Shown here piece after piece: positions 23,512 through 31,896 of a stretch of 64,000 nucleotides of DNA. The position numbers were made by a program, and so were the translations under genes. Numbering within the stretch: position 1 is the first letter of the stretch; the number at the start of each line of letters is the position of its first letter. The stretch lies in NCBI RefSeq assembly GCF_023744375.2, contig NZ_CP146284.1:930001-994000 (forward strand), written 5' to 3'. The notes beneath the pieces are model-generated. The model saw only the letters and a program-made list of their open reading frames with translations. It did not search any database and had not been told where the DNA came from. Source of the DNA: Parabacteroides sp. AD58. GTDB taxonomy: Bacteria; Bacteroidota; Bacteroidia; Bacteroidales; Tannerellaceae.

Positions 23512-24909
23512 TCAATAAGCATTCTTCTCTCCTCGGCACATATTCAGCAATGTTACGACTATAATCTTAAGATCAAGGAAGAAAGACCAGTTTTCAATAT
23601 ACCAGACATCCCGCTTAACACGCCCTTCCATTTGTTCCAATGTTTTGGTTTCGCCCCGATAGCCCGTCACCTGTGCCCAACCGGTTACACCGGGCTTAAC
23701 CAAATGACGTACCATATATTTGTCAATCAAAGCCGAATATTGTTCTGTATGTTTTAACATATGCGGACGAGGACCTACCACCGACATATCGCCTTTCAAG
23801 ACATTGATAAATTGAGGAAACTCATCCAAATTCGTCCTTCGTAAAAAATCTCCAATCTTCGTTTTTCTCGGATCATCTTTCACGGCCTGCATCGTATCTG
23901 CCTCAGCATTCACACGCATCGTCCGGAATTTGTAGCATTCAAAATCCCGACCATATAAGCCAGTACGCTTTTGTTTAAAGAAAATGGGGCCCGGAGAACT
24001 CCGCTTAATCAAGAAGCCAATAACAATATATAGAATAGGGAAAATCGTACAAAGAATACATAATGAAAAGACAATATCAAAAGCCCGCTTCAAAGCCCGG
24101 TTATAAAATGCCTGCAATGGCTCACGACGCAACGTCAAAAGCGGAATTGATTCCAGGATTTCCATCACCATACTCTTCTTGATATTCCTGTATATCTCAG
24201 GAACCATATAGAAACGAATCATATTCTTTTCCGAGAAATTAAGCAAACGGAGAATTTTCTCATCATTTGTTCCCGGCAACGTACAATAGATCTCATCAAT
24301 ATCCTTTTCTACAGCATATTTTTCCACCTGATCAGTTGTTCCTAAATAGTTCGGCAAAATATCTTTAAGTGCCAGATTGTCGTCAAAGAACCCCAAGATA
24401 TTAAAACCTGATGAGATATCATCCTTCATGACACGATACAGTTCCATACCGTTCTTTCCGGCACCCACAATAATTACTTTCTTGAAATTATATCCTTTTC
24501 GGCGGTAAAACTTCAGCAGCATCCTGACACAGACACGCCAACATGAAAAGACAACCAAAGTAGATACATAATACACCAATAAAAAGGTAGCAAGTACATC
24601 GCCTACATTCAGGAATATCAGGCAGGTACTAAACAAGAAAATCAGCAAAGTAATCAAACCACAAGCCCGCTGAACGACTTTGTCCAGATAAACGATAGAT
24701 TTATGTAACTGAATCGGGATAAAATACAGCGACAAAAAATAACAGAAATTCAACAACAACAAAACTTCCCGAATATTATACGCTATGGCTTTCGTATAAA
24801 ACGAGCCCAACAGCATATACACCACAATAAACATGATATTCAATACTACCAGATCTCCAATCCCGATCAGCCATTGAATTAAATAACTATGTCTTTTGTC
24901 AAATTCCAT
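23512..24909 (-). CDS. Undecaprenyl-phosphate glucose phosphotransferase (WcaJ-like)
   Basis: About 465 aa from the ATG at 24909. It has four to five N-terminal membrane helices (residues about 10-130), a central CoA-binding-like Rossmann domain (KVIIVGAGKNGMELYRVM, near residue 155), and a C-terminal bacterial sugar transferase domain with a membrane re-entrant helix (FDIVFSLCILCTIFPIL) and the catalytic PGPIFFKQKRTG, FRTMR, KTKIGDFLRRTNLDEFPQ and VGPRPH motifs. It loads glucose-1-P or another sugar-1-P on undecaprenyl phosphate to start exopolysaccharide or O-antigen. No glycosyltransferase genes are adjacent. The promoter is at 24931-24960. Confidence 0.93.
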   Translation of the reverse strand: MEFDKRHSYLIQWLIGIGDLVVLNIMFIVVYMLLGSFYTKAIAYNIREVLLLLNFCYFLSLYFIPIQLHKSIVYLDKVVQRACGLITLLIFLFSTCLIFLNVGDVLATFLLVYYVSTLVVFSCWRVCVRMLLKFYRRKGYNFKKVIIVGAGKNGMELYRVMKDDISSGFNILGFFDDNLALKDILPNYLGTTDQVEKYAVEKDIDEIYCTLPGTNDEKILRLLNFSEKNMIRFYMVPEIYRNIKKSMVMEILESIPLLTLRREPLQAFYNRALKRAFDIVFSLCILCTIFPILYIVIGFLIKRSSPGPIFFKQKRTGLYGRDFECYKFRTMRVNAEADTMQAVKDDPRKTKIGDFLRRTNLDEFPQFINVLKGDMSVVGPRPHMLKHTEQYSALIDKYMVRHLVKPGVTGWAQVTGYRGETKTLEQMEGRVKRDVWYIENWSFFLDLKIIVVTLLNMCRGEKNAY

Positions 24910-24930
24910 TTCTTCCCATTTATTGTAACA

Positions 24931-24960
24931 CAAATATACCTAAATATTTTGAGCGAGCAA
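24931..24960 (-). promoter_or_regulatory. Promoter of the sugar-phosphate transferase gene
   Basis: Minus-strand TATATTTG (24931-24938) with TTG (24958-24960), spacing 19 bp. Leader about 20 nt. Confidence 0.6.
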
Positions 24961-25042
24961 GAAGGCTTCTTATAAAAACAGAAGATTCTATATGAATAAT
25001 CCGGTTTGAGATAAAGCTGGTTCACGCCAGTAAAAACGCAAC

Positions 25043-25093
25043 AAAAAAAATAAGGTGTGCCAACGAAGCAAAACTTCCATTTGACACACCTTA
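25043..25093 (-). terminator. Intrinsic terminator of nifJ
   Basis: TAAGGTGTGCCAA (25051-25063) pairs with TTGACACACCTTA (25081-25093), with one G-U on the minus strand, followed by eight U residues. It lies 71 bp past the PFOR stop. Confidence 0.85.
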
Positions 25094-25163
25094 CTATTTA
25101 TACAGCCTTATGATATATTTCTACCTTAAAATAAGGAATAATATTACAGGCTAAAAGTTAAAA

Positions 25164-28100
25164 TCAAGCTTCAACATTCCAGTTTTCAGCAGCCATACGC
25201 TTATAGCTACGCAGACGCCACTTAGCATTATCTTCTGCAGCCTGGAACAATTCTGCTGCTTCAGCCGGATATTGTTTCATAACAGAGGCAAAACGAACTT
25301 CACCTTTCAAGAAGTCTTGGAACTTGCTCCAATCCGGTTCTTTGCTATCCAGTGTGAACGGATTCTTGCCTTCAGCTTCCAAAGCAGGATTATAACGCCA
25401 CAAATGCCAGTAACCACATTCAACAGCAGCCTTTTCTTCTGCCTGAGATTTACCCATACCCTTCTTCAAACCGTGGTTGATACAAGGAGCATAAGCAATG
25501 ATCAGAGAAGGACCATCATAAGCTTCTGCTTCACGAAGAGCTTTCAGTGTCTGAGCCTGGTCAGCACCCATAGCAATCTGAGCAACATATACGTAACCAT
25601 AAGTTGTAGCCATTAAGCCCAGATCCTTCTTACGTACACGTTTACCTGCTGCAGCAAACTTAGCGATAGCACCTACCGGAGTTGCCTTTGAAGACTGACC
25701 TCCCGTATTTGAATATACTTCTGTATCCAATACCAGGATATTTACATTCTTACCTGAAGCGATTACATGATCCAAACCTCCGTAACCGATATCGTAAGAA
25801 GCACCATCACCACCGATGATCCACTGAGAACGTTTAACCAGGAAGTGAGACAACTCAGCGATAGTTGCGCAGTTAGCACATTTATCTTTAGCAGCTTCAA
25901 CCATCGGAATGATCTTTTCTGCTAATTCCTTCGTCTTGTCTGCATCGTTCTGGTTATCGATCCAAGCCTGGAATACTTCTTTGTATTCTGCCGGAGTACC
26001 TTCAGCTGCGATAGCGGCTTCCATTGTCTTCTGGATACGAGCACGCATCTTTTCGTTAGCCAACTCCATACCTAAACCAAACTCACAGAAGTCTTCGAAC
26101 AATGAGTTAGCCCAAGCCGGACCATGACCCTTTTCGTTGGTTGTATAAGGAGTAGAAGGAACAGATCCTGAATAGATAGAAGAACATCCTGTTGCATTGG
26201 CAACCATTTCACGATCACCGAACAACTGAGAAATCAGTTTTACATACGGAGTTTCACCACAACCAGAGCATGCGCCTGAGAACTCAAACAGCGGAGTAGC
26301 GAACTGTGAATTCTTCACATTTGATTTAATATCAACCAAGTGCTGTTTTGACTTCACATTAGCTACGCAGTAATCCCAGTTGGCAGCTTCTGCTTCCTGA
26401 CCTTCCAGCGGAACCATAGACAATGCCTTGTTACCCTTGAAGCCCGGACAAACATCAGCACAGTTACCACAACCCAAGCAGTCCATTACGTCAACCTGCA
26501 TACGGAAAGCCATGCCCTTCATAGTAGCCGGAGCCTTCACTGCGATTGTAGCGAAGTTTGCGCCCTTCAGTTCTTCTTCATCCAATACGAACGGACGGAT
26601 AGATGCGTGAGGACAAACATAAGCACACTGGTTACACTGGATACAGTTAGCTTCATTCCATACCGGAACGAAAGTAGCTACACCACGTTTTTCATATTTA
26701 GCAGTACCCTGATGCCAAGTACCATCTTCAATACCCTTGAATGCAGAAACCTTCAACAGGTCACCATCCTGTGCATTGATCGGACGAACTACTTCGTTGA
26801 TGAAATCCGGATCGTTGTTGGCAGCCTTTTCATCAGCAGGCAGATTAGCCCAAGCCGGATCAACTGTCAACTGATGATATTCACCACCACGGTCAACGGC
26901 AGCATAGTTCTTGTTAACCACATCTTCACCCTTCTTACCGTATGACTTAACGATGAATTTCTTCATCTGTTCGATAGCCAAGTCAACAGGAATTACACCT
27001 GTGATACGGAAGAATGCAGACTGCAGGATGGTATTGGTACGATTACCCAAACCGATTTCCTGAGCAATCTTAGTTGCATTGATATAATAAACAGTGATAT
27101 TCTTCTGAGCGAAATAACGTTTTACGTTGTTTGGTAAGTTCTTAGCCAGTTCTTCGCCTTCCCAGATAGTATTCAACAAGAAGGTACCGTTTTCACGCAA
27201 ACCGCGAGTCACATCATACATGTGCAGATAAGCCTGAACGTGGCAAGCAACGAAGTTCGGTGTATTTACCAAATAAGTAGAACGGATCGGATGATCACCG
27301 AAACGCAGGTGAGAACAAGTGAAACCTCCAGACTTCTTAGAGTCATAAGCGAAGTAAGCCTGGCAGTATTTGTTGGTATTGTCACCGATGATTTTCACAG
27401 AGTTCTTGTTTGCACCTACTGTACCATCAGCACCCAAACCATAGAATTTAGCTTCGAACATACCTTCGCCGCCCAAAGCAATTTCTTCTTTCTTAGGCAG
27501 AGATGTGAAAGTTACATCATCTTCAATACCGATAGTGAACTGATTCTTCGGCATAGCCAGAGACAGGTTCTCGTAAACAGCCAGGATCTGAGCCGGAGTT
27601 GTATCCTTAGAACCCAAACCATAACGACCACCTACAATCAGCGGAGCATTTTCTACACCGTAGAAACATTCCTTAACGTCCAGATACAACGGTTCGCCGT
27701 TAGCACCCGGTTCTTTCGTACGATCCAGAACAGCAATACGCTTTACAGTCTTAGGAACAGCAGCCAAGAAGTGTTTAGCAGAGAACGGACGATACAAGTG
27801 TACAGAAACCAAACCTACTTTTTCACCTTTGCTTGTCAGATAATCGATCGCTTCACGAGCAGCTTCTGTTACAGAACCCATAGCGATGATAACCCGATCT
27901 GCATCCTCAGCTCCATAATAATCGAACAATCCGTGTTTACGACCTGTAATCTTGCTGATTTCGTTCATGTATTCTTCTACAATTGCAGGTACTGCATCAT
28001 AGAACGGATTAGAAGATTCTCTGTGCTGGAAGAAGTGATCCGGATTCTCAGCCATACCACGAGCTACCGGTTTCTGAGGATTCAAGGCACGAGCACGGAA

Positions 28101-28712
28101 CTCAGCCAAAGCTTTCTGATCGATCAGCGGAGCCAAATCTTCGTTATCCAATTTCTCGATTTTCTGAATTTCATGAGAAGTACGGAAACCATCAAAGAAG
28201 TTAATAAATGGCACACGAGATTTCAATGTTGCCAGGTGAGCTACACCAGCCAAATCCATCACTTCCTGAACAGAACCTTCGCACAACATAGCGAAACCTG
28301 TCTGACGGCAAGACATGACATCCTGATGATCACCAAAGATACATAAAGCATGAGATGCCAATGTACGAGCAGATACATGGAATACGCAAGGCAGTAATTC
28401 ACCGGCGATCTTATACATGTTCGGGATCATCAACAACAGACCCTGAGAAGCCGTATAAGTAGTAGTCAATGCACCGGCCTGCAAAGAACCATGAACAGCT
28501 CCAGCAGCACCACCTTCTGATTGCATTTCCTGAACCATTACAGTTTCACCGAAGATATTCTTGCGGCCAGCTGCTGCCCATTCATCTACATGTTCTGCCA
28601 TGGTAGATGACGGAGTGATAGGATAAATCGCAGCAACTTCACTGAACATATATGAAATATGAGCAGCTGCTTCATTACCATCACATGTGATAAATTTCTT
28701 TTCTTTTGTCAT
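25164..28712 (-). CDS. nifJ: Pyruvate:ferredoxin (flavodoxin) oxidoreductase
   Basis: A 1182-aa single-chain PFOR that converts pyruvate and CoA to acetyl-CoA, CO2 and reduced ferredoxin. Domain order is I (residues about 1-255, ITPSSTMAEHVD), II, III, a ferredoxin domain with two 4Fe-4S motifs (CIQCNQCAYVCP, CLGCGNCADVCP, residues about 685-760), and the TPP domain with GDGASYDIGYGG and DTEVYSNTGGQSSK (about 960-1010). A further Cys set (CSGCGET) binds the proximal cluster. Full length. This is the central fermentative enzyme and indicates anaerobic metabolism. It is preceded by an unrelated AAA ATPase gene 36 bp upstream. Confidence 0.98.
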   Translation of the reverse strand: MTKEKKFITCDGNEAAAHISYMFSEVAAIYPITPSSTMAEHVDEWAAAGRKNIFGETVMVQEMQSEGGAAGAVHGSLQAGALTTTYTASQGLLLMIPNMYKIAGELLPCVFHVSARTLASHALCIFGDHQDVMSCRQTGFAMLCEGSVQEVMDLAGVAHLATLKSRVPFINFFDGFRTSHEIQKIEKLDNEDLAPLIDQKALAEFRARALNPQKPVARGMAENPDHFFQHRESSNPFYDAVPAIVEEYMNEISKITGRKHGLFDYYGAEDADRVIIAMGSVTEAAREAIDYLTSKGEKVGLVSVHLYRPFSAKHFLAAVPKTVKRIAVLDRTKEPGANGEPLYLDVKECFYGVENAPLIVGGRYGLGSKDTTPAQILAVYENLSLAMPKNQFTIGIEDDVTFTSLPKKEEIALGGEGMFEAKFYGLGADGTVGANKNSVKIIGDNTNKYCQAYFAYDSKKSGGFTCSHLRFGDHPIRSTYLVNTPNFVACHVQAYLHMYDVTRGLRENGTFLLNTIWEGEELAKNLPNNVKRYFAQKNITVYYINATKIAQEIGLGNRTNTILQSAFFRITGVIPVDLAIEQMKKFIVKSYGKKGEDVVNKNYAAVDRGGEYHQLTVDPAWANLPADEKAANNDPDFINEVVRPINAQDGDLLKVSAFKGIEDGTWHQGTAKYEKRGVATFVPVWNEANCIQCNQCAYVCPHASIRPFVLDEEELKGANFATIAVKAPATMKGMAFRMQVDVMDCLGCGNCADVCPGFKGNKALSMVPLEGQEAEAANWDYCVANVKSKQHLVDIKSNVKNSQFATPLFEFSGACSGCGETPYVKLISQLFGDREMVANATGCSSIYSGSVPSTPYTTNEKGHGPAWANSLFEDFCEFGLGMELANEKMRARIQKTMEAAIAAEGTPAEYKEVFQAWIDNQNDADKTKELAEKIIPMVEAAKDKCANCATIAELSHFLVKRSQWIIGGDGASYDIGYGGLDHVIASGKNVNILVLDTEVYSNTGGQSSKATPVGAIAKFAAAGKRVRKKDLGLMATTYGYVYVAQIAMGADQAQTLKALREAEAYDGPSLIIAYAPCINHGLKKGMGKSQAEEKAAVECGYWHLWRYNPALEAEGKNPFTLDSKEPDWSKFQDFLKGEVRFASVMKQYPAEAAELFQAAEDNAKWRLRSYKRMAAENWNVEA

Positions 28713-28748
28713 AGATCTATAAACTATTAGTATGTAAAGACATCGTTA

Positions 28749-29930
28749 TTAATATAAAAAGCCGAAAAGCCAAAGCGGGATTGCATTTCCTTCACCTATC
28801 TTTGTCTGATCAACGGCATAATACATATCTGCACTGTTTTTAAATTTCATATTATCTTCTATCCGAAAAGGATATGAACGGTTCACCAAAAAATGAGCAT
28901 TCTTAATTCCTGCGTTTACTTCGTTGTCTTTCTGAAGCTGATTAAAGAAAAAAGATTCTCTCGCGACCTCTCTGTTGACCGCTTCTACCGGACAAATCGG
29001 ATACATCAGATTCGAATTGTACAAGTAGACTTTTGAAGGTTTCTTAGGAAACGATTCTCCTTTTGGATACAGAATGTTAACCAAACGGGCATCAGCCAGA
29101 TATTTGATATAATTCATCACGGTTGCCCGCGAAGTCTCTATTTCCTTACTCAGCTGACTTACATTCGGCGATCCTGGCCCATATACAGCAAGCAAATATA
29201 GTAATTTTCTTAACTTTGGCAGATAACTTTGTTCGATTTGTTTGATGTAAAGTACATCTACTTCCAGCATCATATTCATGGTCTTCAGCAAATTCTCCGA
29301 GAAATTCCGTTTCTCCCGGAAAAAAGGATAAAAACCATGATGCATATAGTCCTGGAAATAATCCAACGGATTGACACAGGCGGATATTTCCTCTGCTATC
29401 TGCCGATGATTGGCCAACAGTTCATCCAGCGTATACGAAGGAAAATTCTGTTCTGCCATCATATTCAGAAACTCCCGAAAAGAAAATCCCCGCAGATTAT
29501 AGGAAACGACTTTTCCGGCCAAATCCGGATTTTCTTCTTTCAGCCGCATCACCGATGAACCGGAGAAAACAATACGCAGATTAGGGAAATGGTCATAACA
29601 ATACCGCAACTCTTTTGACCAGCCCGAATATTTAAAAACCTGGTCAATAAGCAAGACTTCCCCACCGTTCCGCTGAAATTCATCTGCAAAGTCGACTAAT
29701 GTTCGAGCGGTGAAATAAAAGTGATTCAAATTTACATACAGGCATTTCTTATTGTCTGCTCCGAAGTATTCACGGGCATAATCCAACAAGAAAGTTGTTT
29801 TTCCAACACCCCGGGAACCTTTAATGCCAATCAGCCGATCGTTCCAGTTGATCTCATCCATCAACTCGCGCCGCACGGACGGTTGCAAATGTTCCACCAG
29901 ATATTTATGTGTACGAAAAAATGATTCCAC
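28749..29930 (-). CDS. AAA_14/DUF4143-type ATPase
   Basis: A 393-aa ATP-binding protein. Walker A is GSRGVGKTT (residues about 38-46), Walker B-like EVLLIDQV, sensor region RIVFSGSSVMRL. The C-terminal half contains a winged-helix-like segment (VSQLSKEIETSRATVMNYIKYL) and then a PD-(D/E)XK-like DUF4143 region (KVYLYNSNLMYPI). Such ATPases are common in Bacteroidetes; the role is unknown and may be in DNA or toxin-antitoxin contexts. The Walker B acidic pair is reduced (DQ rather than DE). It has its own promoter at 29960-29989. Confidence 0.85.
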   Translation of the reverse strand: MESFFRTHKYLVEHLQPSVRRELMDEINWNDRLIGIKGSRGVGKTTFLLDYAREYFGADNKKCLYVNLNHFYFTARTLVDFADEFQRNGGEVLLIDQVFKYSGWSKELRYCYDHFPNLRIVFSGSSVMRLKEENPDLAGKVVSYNLRGFSFREFLNMMAEQNFPSYTLDELLANHRQIAEEISACVNPLDYFQDYMHHGFYPFFREKRNFSENLLKTMNMMLEVDVLYIKQIEQSYLPKLRKLLYLLAVYGPGSPNVSQLSKEIETSRATVMNYIKYLADARLVNILYPKGESFPKKPSKVYLYNSNLMYPICPVEAVNREVARESFFFNQLQKDNEVNAGIKNAHFLVNRSYPFRIEDNMKFKNSADMYYAVDQTKIGEGNAIPLWLFGFLY

Positions 29931-29959
29931 CTGCTATTTCTCGCTTTATCATTAACAGC

Positions 29960-29989
29960 GCAAAGATATACAACTTCTATAAAATTGCA
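29960..29989 (-). promoter_or_regulatory. Promoter of the AAA ATPase gene
   Basis: Minus-strand TATCTTTG (29960-29967) and TTG (29987-29989), 19-bp spacing. The 22-bp array begins 64 bp upstream of it. Confidence 0.55.
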
Positions 29990-30052
29990 AAGCAGAGATT
30001 ACAATTTTACCTTCTTGAGAAACCAATTTTCATACTTACTCGTATTATATTT

Positions 30053-30140
30053 ATCGTTTCACCCTTGTGGAACGATCGTTCCACACAGGTGAAGAGATCG
30101 TTCCACCCGGGTGAAGAGATCGTTCCACAAAGGTGGAACG
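30053..30140. repeat. Four contiguous 22-bp inverted-repeat units (family A, copy 1)
   Basis: Units at 30053-30074, 30075-30096, 30097-30118 and 30119-30140 all begin ATCGTTYCAC. The arm pattern is GTTCCAC-N4-GTGGAAC: perfect in unit 4, one wobble in unit 1, right arm changed to GTGAAGA in units 2 and 3. Across the unit 1/2 boundary there is an 18-bp perfect palindrome, GTGGAACGATCGTTCCAC. The array lies in the divergent intergenic region between the AAA ATPase and DUF2490 genes and is the same family as the array at 47493. Confidence 0.9.
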
Positions 30141-30226
30141 GTAAACTTCTAAGGGAAAACCTAAATATAAATACCCAGTAATCCATTTACTGCTGCAAAA
30201 CAGGCATCCAGGCCAACGAAATATCT

Positions 30227-30234
30227 TATCTTTG
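30227..30234 (+). promoter_or_regulatory. -7 element of the DUF2490 gene
   Basis: TATCTTTG, 35 bp before the start codon. The upstream TTG is not at ideal spacing. Confidence 0.45.
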
Positions 30235-30269
30235 TAAGAAGATCGCGCAAAGCATAAAACGCAAAAAAC

Positions 30270-30920
30270 ATGAAGAAACGATTACTGTATCTTTTTAGCT
30301 GCATGCATATATTGTTGCCTTTTTATGTCTGGGGGGAAGAAGGATTCAGCCAGGCGTTAAAAATCAGTCTGACGGGAAAGATTTATAAAAAACTATCATT
30401 TGTGGTGGAGGAAGACTTGCGATCGGCTATCGACTTTTCACAAATGCAATGGCTTTTGGGCACAGCCGAACTCAACTATAAGATTCATGCCCAGATAAAG
30501 GCTGGCATAGCTTATATGCATCTGCTCAATCTGTATGATAACACACAACACCGGCATCGCTATTTATTATATGCAACGGCCAAGCAGCCGTACGGTCCGT
30601 TTGTATTTTCTATCCGGGAGCGTTTCCAGAGTACGTATGCCAAGCATAAAAAACAACCAACCAGCTATTTGCGATCTATGCTTACAATACAATATCACAT
30701 CCCGGAATCTGATTTTTATCCGTTTGTATATGCAGAGACTTTCAACAATACCTATCGAGGAAGTCTGGCTCTCGACCGCCTTCGCCTATCGGCCGGATGT
30801 GACTACCAGCTGAATCCCCGCAATCAGATCCAATTGTATTACCGGTATCATTTTCTATATGCTCCCGATCCGGTTAATGCTCCACAAGGAATTGGGCTGA
30901 CCTTCTCTCATCACTTCTGA
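30270..30920 (+). CDS. DUF2490-like outer-membrane protein
   Basis: A 216-aa exported protein with signal peptide (about residues 1-22, ending YVWG) and many amphipathic beta strands (KLSFVVEEDLRSAID, AELNYKIHAQIKAGIAYMHL, PFVFSIRERFQST, LRLSAGCDYQLNPRNQIQLYYRYHF) ending in Phe (LTFSHHF). This matches the DUF2490 beta-barrel family of Bacteroidetes. The function is unknown. It is a single gene with its own promoter and is followed by the terminator region shared with the convergent rubrerythrin gene. Confidence 0.85.
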   Translation: MKKRLLYLFSCMHILLPFYVWGEEGFSQALKISLTGKIYKKLSFVVEEDLRSAIDFSQMQWLLGTAELNYKIHAQIKAGIAYMHLLNLYDNTQHRHRYLLYATAKQPYGPFVFSIRERFQSTYAKHKKQPTSYLRSMLTIQYHIPESDFYPFVYAETFNNTYRGSLALDRLRLSAGCDYQLNPRNQIQLYYRYHFLYAPDPVNAPQGIGLTFSHHF

Positions 30921-30940
30921 CAGGGCTTTCTTTTGGGCAC

Positions 30941-30989
30941 AAAAAAACCGGTATTCCCGGAAGTAATTTCTACTACCTAAGAATACCGG
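30941..30989 (-). terminator. Intrinsic terminator of the reverse rubrerythrin gene
   Basis: CCGGTATTC (30948-30956) pairs with GAATACCGG (30981-30989), with seven U residues on the minus strand, 22 bp past the rubrerythrin stop. Confidence 0.8.
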
Positions 30990-31010
30990 CTTCAGAACCG
31001 AATAATATAA

Positions 31011-31565
31011 TTATTTCTTGAAATAACGGTTGAACAAACCTTCGAAGCCTTTACCGTGACGAGCTTCGTCTTTGCACATTTCATGAACTGTATCATGAAT
31101 AGCATCCAAGTTCAACTGTTTTGCACGTGTTGCAATACGTTTCTTATCTTCGCAAGCACCCTGTTCAGCATTCATACGCTTTTCCAAGTTAGTCTTAGTA
31201 TCCCATACAACATCACCTAACAATTCAGCGAATTTAGCTGCATGTTCAGCTTCTTCCCAAGCATAGCGTTTGAAAGCGTCAGCCACTTCAGGATAACCTT
31301 CACGATCAGCCTGACGACTCATCGCCAAGTACATACCAACTTCTGTACATTCTCCCATGAAATGAGCGTTCAAATCTTTGATCATTTCATCATCACAACC
31401 TTTTGCTACGCCTAAAACATGTTCGTCTGCAAAAGACAGCGTACCTGTTGTTTCAATTAATTCTCTGAACTTGCTTTTTGGTTGTTTACACTGCGGGCAG
31501 AAATCTGGAGCTTCATCACCTTCATGAACATAACCACATACTGTACAAATCCATTTCTTTTTCAT
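31011..31565 (-). CDS. Reverse rubrerythrin (rubredoxin-first NADH peroxidase)
   Basis: A 184-aa protein. The rubredoxin domain is N-terminal ([20 protein letters not shown], four Cys ligands to one Fe), followed by a ferritin-like diiron domain with ExxH ligands ([39 protein letters not shown]). Reverse rubrerythrins reduce H2O2 or O2 and protect anaerobes. The promoter is at 31616-31646 and the terminator at 30941. It is transcribed alone, divergent from the arabinofuranosidase gene. Length is typical. Confidence 0.95.
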   Translation of the reverse strand: MKKKWICTVCGYVHEGDEAPDFCPQCKQPKSKFRELIETTGTLSFADEHVLGVAKGCDDEMIKDLNAHFMGECTEVGMYLAMSRQADREGYPEVADAFKRYAWEEAEHAAKFAELLGDVVWDTKTNLEKRMNAEQGACEDKKRIATRAKQLNLDAIHDTVHEMCKDEARHGKGFEGLFNRYFKK

Positions 31566-31615
31566 AATCGCTAATTTTATTGGTTGTTATTACTATTAAT
31601 TCATTTTTTCTATTG

Positions 31616-31646
31616 CAAAGATAATCTCTACTTTCGAATTCATCAA
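31616..31646 (-). promoter_or_regulatory. Promoter of the reverse rubrerythrin gene
   Basis: Minus-strand TATCTTTG (31616-31623) and TTG (31644-31646), spacing 20 bp. Confidence 0.6.
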
Positions 31647-31716
31647 GAAACTTTTGATTGAATTCTTTTATTGCGATATCAAAAATATTTATCGGCTTCG
31701 GGCTGCCTATAACTCC

Positions 31717-31786
31717 AAATGATTCTCGTTTATTCCACAAATAAATCTCGTTTGTTTCGACAACGATTCCCGTTTGTTTTATTTTT
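31717..31786. repeat. Degenerate 22-bp-period direct repeat
   Basis: A core RAWTCYCGTTTRTTY recurs at 31721, 31743 and 31765, spaced exactly 22 bp, between the divergent rubrerythrin and arabinofuranosidase promoters. It lacks the inverted arms of the other arrays, so any relation rests only on the period and intergenic placement. Confidence 0.5.
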
Positions 31787-31837
31787 ACCGAATCCGACTT
31801 TTATTTCTCATTATCACACAATTTCTCCCATTTATAC

Positions 31838-31867
31838 TTGTGCATTTATAAAGAAAGTGTATATTTG
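31838..31867 (+). promoter_or_regulatory. Promoter of the first arabinofuranosidase gene
   Basis: TTG (31838-31840) and TATATTTG (31860-31867), spacing 19 bp; start codon at 31897. Confidence 0.6.
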
Positions 31868-31896
31868 CCAATAATAACAATCTTAAACATTTTTCC

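Noticed and set aside
27222..28346. A 374-codon open frame on the plus strand
   Set aside because: It is fully antisense to nifJ and its product is low-complexity, rich in Arg/Ser/Thr/Ile; it is a shadow of codon bias in a highly conserved gene.
31522..31740. A 72-codon minus-strand frame upstream of reverse rubrerythrin
   Set aside because: It overlaps the rubrerythrin start in another frame and runs through that gene's promoter; the product shows no family features.
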